NCBI GenBank assembly: GCA_028715025.1
Contig: JAQTLG010000128.1
Coordinates: 1-5,687, forward strand
Length of the DNA stretch: 5,687 bases
Source: Dehalococcoidia bacterium
GTDB taxonomy: Bacteria; Chloroflexota; Dehalococcoidia; GIF9; UBA5629
Direction of reading: 5' to 3'
Both the position numbers and the translations under genes were made by a program. Below the pieces are notes generated by a model that had not been told where the DNA came from, did not search any database, and saw nothing but the letters and a program-made list of their open reading frames with translations. This document shows positions 5,146 through 5,687 of this stretch, piece by piece (position 1 is the stretch's first letter; each line of letters opens with the position of its first letter).

Positions 5146-5364
5146 TTATTTACGTATTTTCTCTTCAAGAATAAACGTTACTTTCATCTGGACCCGGTAC
5201 TCAGCGATTTGTCCTTTTTTACCGATAAAAACTTCCTGGTTCTGGATCCATGCTGATTGCACATGTGTAAGAGTTTTTTCAGCGCGGGCAATGCCTAACT
5301 TGATGGCATCGTCGAAACTCTTTATGGAAGACGCTTTAATTTCAGTGACTCGTGCGATTGACAT
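5146..5364 (-). CDS. Dodecin family flavin-binding protein
   Basis: Dodecins are small cytosolic proteins that assemble into hollow dodecamers and store flavins or related compounds, buffering free flavin. The 72-residue length fits. The family pattern is visible: T-E-I-K-A-S-S near residues 7-13, K-S-F-D-D-A-I at 15-21, A-R-A-E-K-T-L at 26-32, the flavin-stacking tryptophan as Trp39 in Q-S-A-W, and I-A-E-Y-R-V-Q-M-K-V-T-F at 53-64. The ATG at 5364 is supported by AAAGGAG nine bases upstream, the best ribosome binding site in the window. It starts 60 bases after the upstream gene ends. A hairpin separates it from lipoprotein A, so cotranscription with the lipoproteins is possible but not certain. 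Placement among envelope genes says little about its role. Confidence 0.9.
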   Translation of the reverse strand: MSIARVTEIKASSIKSFDDAIKLGIARAEKTLTHVQSAWIQNQEVFIGKKGQIAEYRVQMKVTFILEEKIRK

Positions 5365-5424
5365 TTCTGAATTCTCCTTTCTATTTTTTATTATCGATTG
5401 CTGCTTAACGAGGATGTGATTCTT

Positions 5425-5687
5425 TTAAGGCACGTGGTACTTAACCATCAACGTGGCTTTATCAAAGCACAGCGTATCTGCCACGCCATTCCAGTTGGTG
5501 GTGGTGAAAAATTGCATCCTTAACTGGAACCTGGGCTGCCCGGCTGTGACTAATCCCTGGACACTGGATTTTCCGCTTGCAGGATCCTTGATTTCTAATT
5601 TCCAGGGAGTGACCATTGGATAGCTGGTTATTTTGCCTGAGGCCACCAGTTCCCCCGGGTCGTTATAGGTGAGTGTATCGAGATTTT
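5425..5687 (-). CDS. C-terminal part of an unrecognised beta-rich protein (partial)
   Basis: The frame is open to the window edge, so the true start lies outside. Although a GTG occurs at 5644-5646, coding-like sequence continues upstream of it (L-D-T-L-T-Y-N-D-P-G-E-L), so I treat the gene as truncated by the window. About 86 residues are visible. They alternate hydrophobic and polar residues, with R-F-Q-L-R-M-Q-F-F, N-W-N-G-V-A-D-T-L and the ending A-T-L-M-V-K-Y-H-V-P. This looks like the last strands of a beta-sandwich, resembling the tails of secreted or surface proteins such as DNRLRE-type domains, which is only an impression. A single cysteine is present. It lies 60 bases upstream of dodecin in the same direction. 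Confidence 0.6.
   Translation of the reverse strand, partial: NLDTLTYNDPGELVASGKITSYPMVTPWKLEIKDPASGKSSVQGLVTAGQPRFQLRMQFFTTTNWNGVADTLCFDKATLMVKYHVP

Overview
The window reads as a piece of a moderately GC-rich bacterial chromosome in which every supported gene lies on the minus strand, so transcription runs from high to low coordinates. No strong taxonomic marker is present. The Der-like and OTC-like sequences, the frequent TTG starts and the lipoproteins carrying 'L-W-N-V-T-G-A...I-D-Q-G-I-G' Ig-like domains are compatible with an environmental Chloroflexota (Dehalococcoidia-like) genome, but this is a guess from general familiarity.

The housekeeping half lies at 1-2442. In transcription order it holds argF (ornithine carbamoyltransferase, TTG start, preceded by a possible extended -10 promoter), der (ribosome-assembly GTPase), and the first 15 codons of a probable plsY whose GTG start overlaps the der stop in a GTGA arrangement.

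The envelope half lies at 2442-5687. In transcription order it holds the C-terminal part of an unrecognised beta-rich protein that runs off the edge, a dodecin, a strong 15-bp RNA hairpin, three consecutive small lipoproteins (genes A, B and C here), and a RimJ/RimL-type GNAT acetyltransferase just before argF. Lipoproteins A (4324-4974) and B (3687-4292) are tandem paralogues. Their ribosome-binding leader, signal peptide and first Ig-like domain are near-copies, while their C-terminal halves are unrelated. Lipoprotein C (2953-3504) has a similar leader and a signal peptide, then a long Pro/Ala/Gln linker and a different beta-rich domain.

The oddest spot surrounds lipoprotein C. The intact GNAT frame downstream has no ATG, GTG or TTG that would give a full domain, and a frameshifted ~48-bp copy of the GNAT 5' end lies upstream of C. 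Gene C is therefore flanked by direct repeats of the acetyltransferase start region, which suggests a local duplication or insertion that separated the GNAT from its original start. No RNA gene, CRISPR array, insertion sequence or convincing defence system is visible. The envelope half looks like a small, recently rearranged set of surface proteins rather than a recognisable pathway.
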